64,000 nt of DNA, from contig NZ_JAMJWC010000001.1 in NCBI RefSeq assembly GCF_023554555.1, positions 1,612,001-1,676,000 on the forward strand. Reading direction: 5' to 3'. Origin of the DNA: Sphingobacterium sp. lm-10 (lineage in GTDB: Bacteria > Bacteroidota > Bacteroidia > Sphingobacteriales > Sphingobacteriaceae). Shown one piece after another: positions 46,705-54,601 of this stretch; within the stretch, counting starts at the first letter, position 1; every line of letters starts with the position of its first letter. The notes beneath the pieces were generated by a model. It was not told the DNA's origin and ran no database searches. It saw only the letters and a program-made list of their open reading frames with translations. Position numbers and translations under genes: made by a program.

Positions 46705-48912
46705 TTATTGTGTGATAAAATATCTTAGTTTTAAAAAGAAAGAGCGCCCTGGCTTTTGTAATAAATAATTATCAAAAAGGTCGCTATTAAAGAGATTGCG
46801 ACACTCGGCAGCGACGATGTATTTGCCGTTACCAAATGCCATATCCGCGATAAAATCGTGCGATACCTGACGTGGAATAATGTCTGTATTGTTTAGTCCT
46901 AGCTGACTTGGCGTCAGGAAATATCGTTCTACGAAATTGACGTTGTAATTGAGGTTAAGTACGTCGCGGTCATTACCTAATGGTTCGAAACGAGCACCTA
47001 AATTCGCATTTCCGAAGAAATAAGGCATATTAGGAATGCGGTAACCAAAGTTTAGATTGGGAGTTCGGGTCACTCCGGTAAGGTTTTCGGTAATCAAAAA
47101 CTCTGTGCGATCGATAATGTGTTGATAGGTAGCATTTACATTCGCAAAAAACCGGTTATTCCAGCTATATCGAATCTCCGCCTCTCCTCCTGTAGTGCGT
47201 ACATCGCCCACATTGATAAATTGGCGATCTACAGGTTGCGATTGTTGCTGATCTTGGCGAATATAATCTTTGGCATTACGAAAGATAAAATTACCCTCTA
47301 AATTCAAGCGATGCATGCCTTCATTTAATACCGTGTACAAAACCCCCAAATTTAGGTTATCGCTACGCTCAGGCCTGAGGTTTGTGTTTCTTCGTACAAA
47401 TAAGCCATCGCCGAGCAATTCAATCGCCTCGGGCAAGCGGTAAGTACGCTCATAAGATGCTTTGGTTTGTAAATCTGCTCGGATGAAATAAGAAGTTGCT
47501 GCACCGAAGCCACCATTTGTACTCTGTAATGTGGTTGGCTGATAGTCTGGAACGGTATTCCTAGATACATCTTCAAACGATTTAGCGTTAAGCAAGAACA
47601 TTTTCCCAAATACAGTTGCGGTAAATCGCTCGTAAGTCGTCTGCCAAGCTAGCCCTACATTCTGCTTACGCAAACCTTGAGGCATCAAAAATGTTGGGTT
47701 ATCTGGGTTTTCTATATCGCTGGATTGTCTACGAAAATCGGTAAGCAAATAATTCAGTGACAGCGCCTGATGTTGGCCAAGCTTATAAGAAAGATTAGCT
47801 GTTGATAATAATTCATTATCACGGTTTTTCAGCTGGCTTCGCAGCACTTCTGCAGCTGTAGTTGGAACAGTTTCTTGCAACCAATTGAACCGCAAACGTG
47901 TGGTATCGATAAAATTATTTGTCGTGAGATTGTAGGCACTATATAACGTAAAATCCAAATTTTCTATAAATAGATCACTTTTCTTATACTTTAATGTAGG
48001 AATAACGGAACTGCTGTGAGCTGTTCGACCACCAAAAACTTGTTGCATGGTCACGCCCGTCTGTATATCCCGATCATTGCCAGATACGATAGCACCAAAC
48101 AAGAGATGATCTGCGTAAGATCGACCCGTCAGTCCGACATCTACCTGTGCGCCAATCGAATTATAGCTATCATGGAAACGCTTTACCTCCTGTTCTTCGA
48201 GTAATTGACCAGAATTCAGATCTACAGGACGGACACGTACGCGATAATTATTATCTGAATAATTGTAAAAAGCATTTGCACGGATGGTAAATCCGGTATT
48301 AGCGTTGGTATAAGCACCGTTAACCCCTGCTTTGTGCGTATTAAAAGAACCTAATCCATACGACACATCCAAATAGTTCGCATTCTTCCGAGTCACGATA
48401 TTAACAGCTCCTCCTAAAGCATCTGCTCCAAGGCTCACTGGCAATACGCCTTTGTAAATCTCAATTCGCTCCGCCATGGTAGTCGGAAGATTATTCAGCG
48501 TGAGGGACGAACCAAAATTATCCATCGGCAGACCATCGATAAAGAACTTAACTTGTCTGCCGGTAAAGCCGTTGAGCGAGAAATTAAATGTTGAACCTAG
48601 TCCGCCATCCTCCCGTACCCGCACCCCGGTAGTACGATTCAGCGCCTGGTTAATATCCAAAGAGGAATTGTATAGCTGCTTAGCATCAATCACATTGATA
48701 TTATAAGCCTGTTCCTTTACTTTTCTGATCGCCGCATTTCCGTCCACCTGTACTTCCTCCACATTTTTGCGCTTCAATGTATCGGTCGGAATTGTGTCAC
48801 GTACATTTTGTGCCTGTACATGAGTTACCGATATCAACATAAATGCAGCAAGCGTGCACCAGCCAAAAAGAGTACTAGCTTTGCGACGAATCGGAATTGT
48901 TATATCACCCAC
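46705..48912 (-). CDS. TonB-dependent siderophore-type receptor
   Basis: This 735-residue outer-membrane gated channel imports ferric siderophore or haem, energised by TonB. A signal peptide (residues 10-35, ending THVQAQ) is followed by a TonB box region (VEEVQVDG). The plug has the usual LNRTTGVRVREDGGLG, LNGFTGRQVKFFIDGLPM and LGADALGGAVNIVTRK; a 22-strand barrel ends in FFLKLRYFITQ. Residues 1-9 start at a GTG and no ATG precedes the signal; the start is therefore uncertain. It heads an operon with the DUF4374 and PepSY genes. Confidence 0.93.
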   Translation of the reverse strand: MGDITIPIRRKASTLFGWCTLAAFMLISVTHVQAQNVRDTIPTDTLKRKNVEEVQVDGNAAIRKVKEQAYNINVIDAKQLYNSSLDINQALNRTTGVRVREDGGLGSTFNFSLNGFTGRQVKFFIDGLPMDNFGSSLTLNNLPTTMAERIEIYKGVLPVSLGADALGGAVNIVTRKNANYLDVSYGLGSFNTHKAGVNGAYTNANTGFTIRANAFYNYSDNNYRVRVRPVDLNSGQLLEEQEVKRFHDSYNSIGAQVDVGLTGRSYADHLLFGAIVSGNDRDIQTGVTMQQVFGGRTAHSSSVIPTLKYKKSDLFIENLDFTLYSAYNLTTNNFIDTTRLRFNWLQETVPTTAAEVLRSQLKNRDNELLSTANLSYKLGQHQALSLNYLLTDFRRQSSDIENPDNPTFLMPQGLRKQNVGLAWQTTYERFTATVFGKMFLLNAKSFEDVSRNTVPDYQPTTLQSTNGGFGAATSYFIRADLQTKASYERTYRLPEAIELLGDGLFVRRNTNLRPERSDNLNLGVLYTVLNEGMHRLNLEGNFIFRNAKDYIRQDQQQSQPVDRQFINVGDVRTTGGEAEIRYSWNNRFFANVNATYQHIIDRTEFLITENLTGVTRTPNLNFGYRIPNMPYFFGNANLGARFEPLGNDRDVLNLNYNVNFVERYFLTPSQLGLNNTDIIPRQVSHDFIADMAFGNGKYIVAAECRNLFNSDLFDNYLLQKPGRSFFLKLRYFITQ

Positions 48913-48913
48913 T

Positions 48914-48934
48914 ATTTAGAATTAGAATAAATTA
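48914..48934 (-). promoter_or_regulatory. Possible Fur-type operator before the TonB receptor
   Basis: ATTTAGAATTAGAATAAATTA contains two TAGAAT units and resembles the Fur boxes that I recall for this phylum (TTTAGAAT repeats), though not as a clean palindrome. It touches the start codon of an iron-type operon. The match is by eye only. Confidence 0.3.
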
Positions 48935-49125
48935 CGTGCAATGATACGACGAAATTGTGAAAATTCAAATAGTATTGATGCCTAAATTCAGAAACTTCAA
49001 ACCTAGTGGATTGGTGTTAAAAACAAAACACAATCGCTTGATAAACAAATAAATAAAAAATATAAAAAATAATAATCCCTAACGCGAGTATCACTAGAGT
49101 CGATGGAGAATCGCTAGCCTTATAA

Positions 49126-50187
49126 TTATCCCCTATCTGCCAATACGAAATGTCGGATATTTTTTCGGTTATGGGTATAGCTAACGTGGATCAGACCATC
49201 GGCGGTTTGTATAATAGTCGGGTAGCTAAATTCTCCCTTATCCTCATCTTCAAAGGTAAAGACATCCTCCCAGGTATAGCCGTCTTTTGAACAGGCCAAT
49301 CGCAGCTTCGTACGTCCTTCCCACCAATCTTTTCCTGGAATATCTGGATTGTAAACGATAAAAAGCAAATCATTGATACGAATAACATCCGTACCGGAGT
49401 TAGGATTGACCAAGCTGGTCTGTTGCATGTTGGACCAAGTGCGTCCTTGATCCTCTGACGTCGCTGTTGTCACCACACCTTCCTTACTGCGGCAAAAAAC
49501 TTGCAATCTTCCATTTGCGTATTCAATTACGCTGGGTTGAATAGTATTCAATTCTGACTGATGATCGACAGGAAAAGCTTGCCATGTTTTTTGCCGATCT
49601 TTACTGATTTCTACATGCGATAGCCAGCGCTCTTCGCTCAATTCCACGCTCGATGGAGACACGATAGTGCCATCGCTCAATTCTAATGGTCGATTTTTTA
49701 TCGGGCCTAAAATATTTTCTGGAAGTCTCCGAGGCTCTCCCCATGTTTTTCCACCATCCAGTGATGTTTTGACCATACCCCACCACTCACGAGGATTAGG
49801 ACCAACTTTATAATATAAGAAGATCTCTGTTTCATCTTTTGCACGAAAGAGCACTGGGTTCCAGCAAGGGTATTGCACCGTATCGTTCATTCTACCATCA
49901 GCCCAAATCTGCGGATCTTCCCATCGTCCATTGGCCTGGCGTGAACCATAGATCACCACATCTTTATTGCCTTCGTGGCTTCCACCAAACCAGCTGGATA
50001 ACAATGTGCCATCCTTTGTTTCTTCGAGTGTAGATGCATGGCACTGGGCAAAGAACTTATCTTCCTGAAAAACAAATTCATCGCTAACCTTCATCATCAA
50101 GGCAGAATGTCCAGGCTCGGAGGATTGTGCAAATGAACAAGCGATGATGTTTAAAAAAACAATCAGTGTTAAAATCGGAAATCTCAT
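49126..50187 (-). CDS. Sialidase-like (BNR/Asp-box) exported protein
   Basis: This 353-residue protein has a signal peptide (MRFPILTLIVFLNIIACSFA) and a six-bladed beta-propeller with Asp boxes (S-x-D-x-G-x-T-W: SLDGGKTW, SEDQGRTW, then weaker SKDRQKTW and SKDGYTW). It belongs to the BNR_2/sialidase-like glycosyl hydrolase group. The catalytic Arg triad and Tyr/Glu pair of true sialidases cannot be placed with certainty, so the name marks the fold, not the substrate. It is divergent from the five-gene hydrolase operon. The signal also has a Cys at residue 17, so lipidation is possible. Confidence 0.85.
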   Translation of the reverse strand: MRFPILTLIVFLNIIACSFAQSSEPGHSALMMKVSDEFVFQEDKFFAQCHASTLEETKDGTLLSSWFGGSHEGNKDVVIYGSRQANGRWEDPQIWADGRMNDTVQYPCWNPVLFRAKDETEIFLYYKVGPNPREWWGMVKTSLDGGKTWGEPRRLPENILGPIKNRPLELSDGTIVSPSSVELSEERWLSHVEISKDRQKTWQAFPVDHQSELNTIQPSVIEYANGRLQVFCRSKEGVVTTATSEDQGRTWSNMQQTSLVNPNSGTDVIRINDLLFIVYNPDIPGKDWWEGRTKLRLACSKDGYTWEDVFTFEDEDKGEFSYPTIIQTADGLIHVSYTHNRKNIRHFVLADRG

Positions 50188-50367
50188 AGGTTTTGTTTTT
50201 TGAAGGTAATGATTTTTACGATGGCCTGAAAAGTTCAGCCAAGAAAATAGTGCCGACTAGCGATCAATATCAGTAATAAGGGTAATAAGTTCCGCAATAT
50301 GTATACATTTTTGAAGAAAAAAGCGGAGATCTTTGTATTAGTTCATATCAACCAAAAAACATTGGAG

Positions 50368-51489
50368 ATGAAAAATATAAAAAAATCCCTGACGGTAGTA
50401 TCCTTAACGTTGTTGACAACGGTATCGGCCTATGCTCAGAAAAACAATAAGCCTTTACTCATTGCAGAGCAGGGCAGCTTTTCTGTAGGTGGTACCTTAT
50501 ATACACAGCCGGGCAGCTTTGACATAAACGAAGCATTGAAAGCGGATGGACAGACATTTCATGGAGACCATGCTTACATCTTTTATCAAATTCCAGCAAA
50601 AGCACGTACCTATCCCTTGGTTTTTCTGCACGGTGCAGGGCAGTCGAAAAAGACTTGGGAGTCGACTCCAGATGGCAGAGAAGGTTTTCAGAATATATTT
50701 CTACGAAAAAAATATCCCGTGTACTTAATCGACCAACCTAGGCGTGGAGCTGCTGGAAGAAGTATGGAAGAAGCAACGATCAAGCCGACTGCAGACGAAC
50801 AGTTTTGGTTTACACAATTTCGACTTGGTCAATACCCGAATTATTTTGACCAGGTGCAGTTTCCAAAAGATGACGCTTCGCTGGAACAGTTTTTTCGGCA
50901 AATGACTCCTAATATCGGCGCTTTTGATGCTAATATAGTGGCAGATGCTGTTTCGAATCTATTCGAAAAGATTGGCGAAGGCATACTGGTCACGCATTCG
51001 CAAGGAGGCGGCCCTGGATGGCTAGCGGCTATAAATAACGCGAATATCAAAGGGGTGGTTGCCTACGAGCCTTACAGCGGCTTTGTATTTCCAGCAGGAG
51101 AACTGCCAGAACCTATTCATTCTTCCGGACTTTTTGGCGAGTTGAGGGGTGTAGAAATAGCATTAGCAGATTTTAAAAAACTAACTCAAATCCCTATTGT
51201 GGTTTACTATGGGGATAATATAGCCCTAGAACCTACTGAAATATGGAACAAAGACCACTGGCGTTCCGGACTAGAAATGGCTAAAATATGGGCGGCAACG
51301 ATTAACAAACATGGTGGAGATGCTACCGTTGTACATCTACCAGAGATAGGCATTACGGGGAACACACACTTTCCGTTCTCTGACCTTAACAATTTACAAG
51401 TCGCAAAAGAGCTATCTCAATGGTTAAAGCAAAAGGGACTGGATCAGACGAAGGCGGGCAAAAGCGCTCAACTCAACAGAAAAAAATAA
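50368..51489 (+). CDS. Exported alpha/beta hydrolase 1
   Basis: This 373-residue alpha/beta-hydrolase-fold esterase has a signal peptide (MKNIKKSLTVVSLTLLTTVS, cut after AYA). Nucleophile elbow THSQGGGPG (S in SQGG), oxyanion strand YPLVFLHGAGQS, and His near LPEIGITGNTHFP are visible. The frame opens 23 codons upstream at 50299; the ATG at 50368 puts the signal peptide first. It is the first gene of a five-gene plus-strand operon whose products all carry export signals. The substrate is unknown. Confidence 0.88.
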   Translation: MKNIKKSLTVVSLTLLTTVSAYAQKNNKPLLIAEQGSFSVGGTLYTQPGSFDINEALKADGQTFHGDHAYIFYQIPAKARTYPLVFLHGAGQSKKTWESTPDGREGFQNIFLRKKYPVYLIDQPRRGAAGRSMEEATIKPTADEQFWFTQFRLGQYPNYFDQVQFPKDDASLEQFFRQMTPNIGAFDANIVADAVSNLFEKIGEGILVTHSQGGGPGWLAAINNANIKGVVAYEPYSGFVFPAGELPEPIHSSGLFGELRGVEIALADFKKLTQIPIVVYYGDNIALEPTEIWNKDHWRSGLEMAKIWAATINKHGGDATVVHLPEIGITGNTHFPFSDLNNLQVAKELSQWLKQKGLDQTKAGKSAQLNRKK

Positions 51490-51502
51490 AAAAACATAAC
51501 AA

Positions 51503-52552
51503 ATGGAAAAGATGAAGATGATTATAGTAGCGCTATTTTTAGCAACAGGATTGAACGCATCTGCTCAAGATAAACAGAAAAATCCATTCGGCCTGGTATA
51601 TGGCGATGCCATCCGGGAAAATATAAAAGGTCAGGTCAACATTATTCCGGTAACGTATAAACTGGATGGTATCGAGATTGCGGCCAATGTGTATACACCC
51701 GCAAATTATGACCCTTCCAAATTATACCCTACCGTGGTAGTGGCTCATCCCAATGGCGGCGTCAAAGAACAAACTGCTGGTTTGTATGCACAACGATTAG
51801 CAGAGCATGGATACCTCACTATTGCCGCCGATGCAGCCTATCAGGGAGCAAGTGGTGGAGAACCTCGGCATACCGACAAGCCTGCGCACCGTATAGATGA
51901 TATTTATGGTATGGCAGATTACATTACGCAGTACGCAGGAGCTGATGCGAATAATTTGGGCGTGCTAGGTATTTGCGGTGGTGGTGGTTATACGCTAAAG
52001 GCAGCGCAATCCGACAAACGCTTCAAGGCAGTTGCTACCTTAAGTATGTTTAACTCTGGTGAAGTACGGCGCAATGGCTTTAAAAACGCGCAATTAAATA
52101 CCATTCAACAACGCCTTAAAGATGCCTCTGATGCCCGGGCGGAGGAAGCCTCTGGAAGCGAAATAAGTTACGCTGGCGTAGCTAGCGTAACCGATGAAGA
52201 AATAGCCAAAACTCCCGCTGGTCTTTATCAGGATGGATTTCAATATTATTATCGCACGCATGCACACCCTAACTCTACCTTCCTGTATACCAAAAGTAGC
52301 CTGATGGATTTGATGGCTTGGGATGCGAAGTCTAATTTAGACCTGATCGAACAGCCTCTCTTAATGATTACAGGGAGTGAAGCGGACACAAAATACATGA
52401 CCGATGAGGCTTTTCCATTGGTGACAAATTCAAAATACAAAGAACACTACTTAATAGAAGGCGCTTCTCATATTGAAACCTATTGGGTACCCGAATATGT
52501 AGATCAGGCAGTGGCTAAGTTGACGGAGTTCTACGAAAGTTACCTAAAATAG
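51503..52552 (+). CDS. Exported alpha/beta hydrolase 2 with Cys nucleophile
   Basis: This 349-residue alpha/beta hydrolase has a signal peptide (MKMIIVALFLATGLNASAQ). The nucleophile elbow reads GICGGGGYTL, so a Cys sits where most members carry Ser, as in dienelactone hydrolase (GxCxG). The strand-6 Asp lies in MITGSEADTKYM and the His in IEGASHIETYW. It lies 13 bases after hydrolase 1. It differs from hydrolase 1 in sequence, so this is not a tandem duplication. Confidence 0.87.
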   Translation: MEKMKMIIVALFLATGLNASAQDKQKNPFGLVYGDAIRENIKGQVNIIPVTYKLDGIEIAANVYTPANYDPSKLYPTVVVAHPNGGVKEQTAGLYAQRLAEHGYLTIAADAAYQGASGGEPRHTDKPAHRIDDIYGMADYITQYAGADANNLGVLGICGGGGYTLKAAQSDKRFKAVATLSMFNSGEVRRNGFKNAQLNTIQQRLKDASDARAEEASGSEISYAGVASVTDEEIAKTPAGLYQDGFQYYYRTHAHPNSTFLYTKSSLMDLMAWDAKSNLDLIEQPLLMITGSEADTKYMTDEAFPLVTNSKYKEHYLIEGASHIETYWVPEYVDQAVAKLTEFYESYLK

Positions 52553-52594
52553 GGTCCGTAGAGTATTAAGGTTATAAACACAAAAACAAATCAC

Positions 52595-53038
52595 ATGAAA
52601 ATAGGATCTTTAAGCTTTTTACTGCTCATGTTGGGAATGAAGTCTCTTCTTGCGCAGCAAGAGGGTTCACACCAGGAAATTATACAGCTCTCCAAAGATA
52701 AATGGCAATGGATGGCAGAGAAAAACATCGTTTTATTGGATAGCCTCTTTGATGAAAAATCAATGTTTGTACATATGGGAGGCTCCTGGGGTAAGCAGCA
52801 AGAGCTGCAAGTCATAGAATCGGGAGGGATATGGTATAAAAAAGCAGATATTCATTCCGTATCGGTCAACGTAATTGGCAATACTGCCATCTTATTAAAC
52901 CGCATTGATCTATTAGCGGTAGTCGGCGGAAATGAAGTGAGCAACCCATTTATGGTAACCGAGGTATACATTCGGCAAAAAAACGCTTGGAAATTAGGTT
53001 CCCTATCCTTTACTAAATTAGTGGTTAACGCGAATTAA
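52595..53038 (+). CDS. Exported NTF2-like (DUF4440-type) protein
   Basis: This 147-residue small cone-shaped alpha+beta domain has a signal peptide (MKIGSLSFLLLMLGMKSLLA). The NTF2-like features are DKWQWMAEKNIVLLDSLFDE, MFVHMGGSWGKQQELQVIE and SVNVIGNTAILLNRIDLLAV; the family includes ketosteroid isomerase-like and dehydratase relatives. No definite catalytic Asp/His dyad can be placed. It is the third gene of the exported operon. Confidence 0.85.
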   Translation: MKIGSLSFLLLMLGMKSLLAQQEGSHQEIIQLSKDKWQWMAEKNIVLLDSLFDEKSMFVHMGGSWGKQQELQVIESGGIWYKKADIHSVSVNVIGNTAILLNRIDLLAVVGGNEVSNPFMVTEVYIRQKNAWKLGSLSFTKLVVNAN

Positions 53039-53052
53039 TTACCCTCATCATA

Positions 53053-53778
53053 ATGTATAGTATTAAAAAAATTACTTTATCCCTGACACTATTAGTTGGT
53101 TTTTACAGCCTTTTGCAGGCACAATCCTTACCCAAGGAACCATCAACGTTAAGCCAAAAAGAACAGCGCATGATTGCTATTGCATCCTATGCTGCACAGG
53201 GTGAACTAAACAAACTTGCTAGCGCTATTGAAAAAGGATTAGACGACGGATGGAGTATCAGTCAAATCCAGGAAGCCATCGTGCACTTGTACGCCTATGC
53301 AGGATTTCCAAGAAGCATTCGCGCATTGCAGACATTTATGAGCGTGTTGGAAGAACGTAAAGCGAAAGGAATATACGACGTACAGGGTGCAGATGCCACT
53401 CCAATCAACGATCAAAATAGTAAATATAATCGTGGAAAAGCTATTTTACAAGAGTTAACGGGTGTAGCAGAAAGCGATACGAAGAGTGGTTATGCTGCTT
53501 TCGCACCCATCATAGAAGTATTCTTAAAAGAGCATCTGTTCGCAGATATTTTTGAGCGCGATATACTGAATTATGCCGAAAGAGAATTGGTCACCGTATC
53601 CGTTCTAAGTAGTATCGGTGGTGTCGAACCCATGCTTACTTCACACCTCAAAATATGTCTTAATATCGGATTCACTCCCGATCAGCTGATGGAGTTTTCA
53701 GACATCATAAAAGCTACAGCAGGCAAAAAGAAAGCGGCCGTCACTCGAGCTGTATTACATGATTTATTAAAAAAATAA
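53053..53778 (+). CDS. Exported carboxymuconolactone-decarboxylase-like protein
   Basis: This 241-residue protein begins with a signal peptide (ITLSLTLLVGFYSLLQA, cut before QSLPKE) and has two CMD/AhpD-fold halves (residues 30-115 and 150-235). EAIVHLYAYAGFPRSIRAL and SSIGGVEPMLTSHLKICLNI are the paired repeat motifs. The CxxC pair of AhpD is absent and only one Cys is seen, so it is not a peroxide reductase; gamma-carboxymuconolactone decarboxylase is cytosolic, so the exported form is unusual. It is the fourth gene of the operon. Confidence 0.87.
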   Translation: MYSIKKITLSLTLLVGFYSLLQAQSLPKEPSTLSQKEQRMIAIASYAAQGELNKLASAIEKGLDDGWSISQIQEAIVHLYAYAGFPRSIRALQTFMSVLEERKAKGIYDVQGADATPINDQNSKYNRGKAILQELTGVAESDTKSGYAAFAPIIEVFLKEHLFADIFERDILNYAERELVTVSVLSSIGGVEPMLTSHLKICLNIGFTPDQLMEFSDIIKATAGKKKAAVTRAVLHDLLKK

Positions 53779-53815
53779 CTCCACCAGCGTGTTCTGATCA
53801 TTAAATAATACAAAG

Positions 53816-54334
53816 ATGAGCCATATAAATTTTATAAAAGGAACGGCAACTTTAAGCCTATTTTGCGGAGCATTTTGCCTGCTATCCTGCAACAACTCAC
53901 ACGATAAAAAAAACAGCGACGACATGCAAAGCAAGGTCAGTAATCCATTTGCCAAAGGTGAAAAAGTCACTAATGACAATTTTACCGGAACAGTTTGGTT
54001 GAATTACCTGGCCGAAACAGATACCGTGCACCATGTAAATATTGGATCGGTTACGTTTGAGCCCGGCGCAAGAACCAATTGGCATTACCATAAGGGCGGG
54101 CAAATACTTCTAGTAACCGAGGGTAGAGGACTCTATCAGGAAAAAGGAAGTGCAGTGGAAATTATCGAGAAAGGCCAGGTGATGAAATGCCCACCCAATG
54201 TGGCACACTGGCACGGCGCTACGCCTACCGAAGCCATGACCCACATCGCCATTGGCACCAATACCAATGTAGGCGGCGCCGTCTGGTTGGAGCCTGTGAC
54301 GGATCAAGAGTATAATGACCAAGATACTCCCTAA
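53816..54334 (+). CDS. Cupin-domain lipoprotein
   Basis: This 172-residue lipoprotein (FCLLSCNNSHD, lipidated Cys25) has a cupin fold: motif 1 GARTNWHYHKGGQILLV and motif 2 PPNVAHWHG, whose His residues should bind a metal. The pattern resembles the small cupins that pair with CMD-like proteins. It is the last gene of the five-gene unit, 37 bases after the CMD gene, and is followed by a hairpin. Confidence 0.88.
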   Translation: MSHINFIKGTATLSLFCGAFCLLSCNNSHDKKNSDDMQSKVSNPFAKGEKVTNDNFTGTVWLNYLAETDTVHHVNIGSVTFEPGARTNWHYHKGGQILLVTEGRGLYQEKGSAVEIIEKGQVMKCPPNVAHWHGATPTEAMTHIAIGTNTNVGGAVWLEPVTDQEYNDQDTP

Positions 54335-54358
54335 AGTCTAATTTATTCCGTAAAATTT

Positions 54359-54404
54359 AGTGTCCTACCTTACCGGCATAATCATTCGGGTACGGTAGGA
54401 CACT
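54359..54404 (+). terminator. Probable terminator of the five-gene operon
   Basis: The arms AGTGTCCTACCTTACC and GGTACGGTAGGACACT form an imperfect 16-bp stem (one mismatch), 25 bases after the cupin stop; the T tail is short. Confidence 0.6.
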
Positions 54405-54601
54405 TTATGGTTAAGTCACCCCCCTCATCCGAAAATTGCACCGCTACCCATCACCTACGAATAATGTGTATCGTCCATTAATAGCTGGAAAATAGGTTTT
54501 TTAATTTGATAAAACGTTTTAGTAATAATATTTTAAAAGCTTCTTAACATTTGCGCAACAGGAGAAAGCGAAGTTTGCAACAAATATCAAAAGCTAAAAA
54601 A

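Noticed and set aside
54551..54601. TTG start for the SusC-like protein
   Set aside because: Adds a basic stretch (RNRRKRSLQQ) before the signal peptide; the ATG at 54602 is more plausible, although the alternative cannot be excluded.
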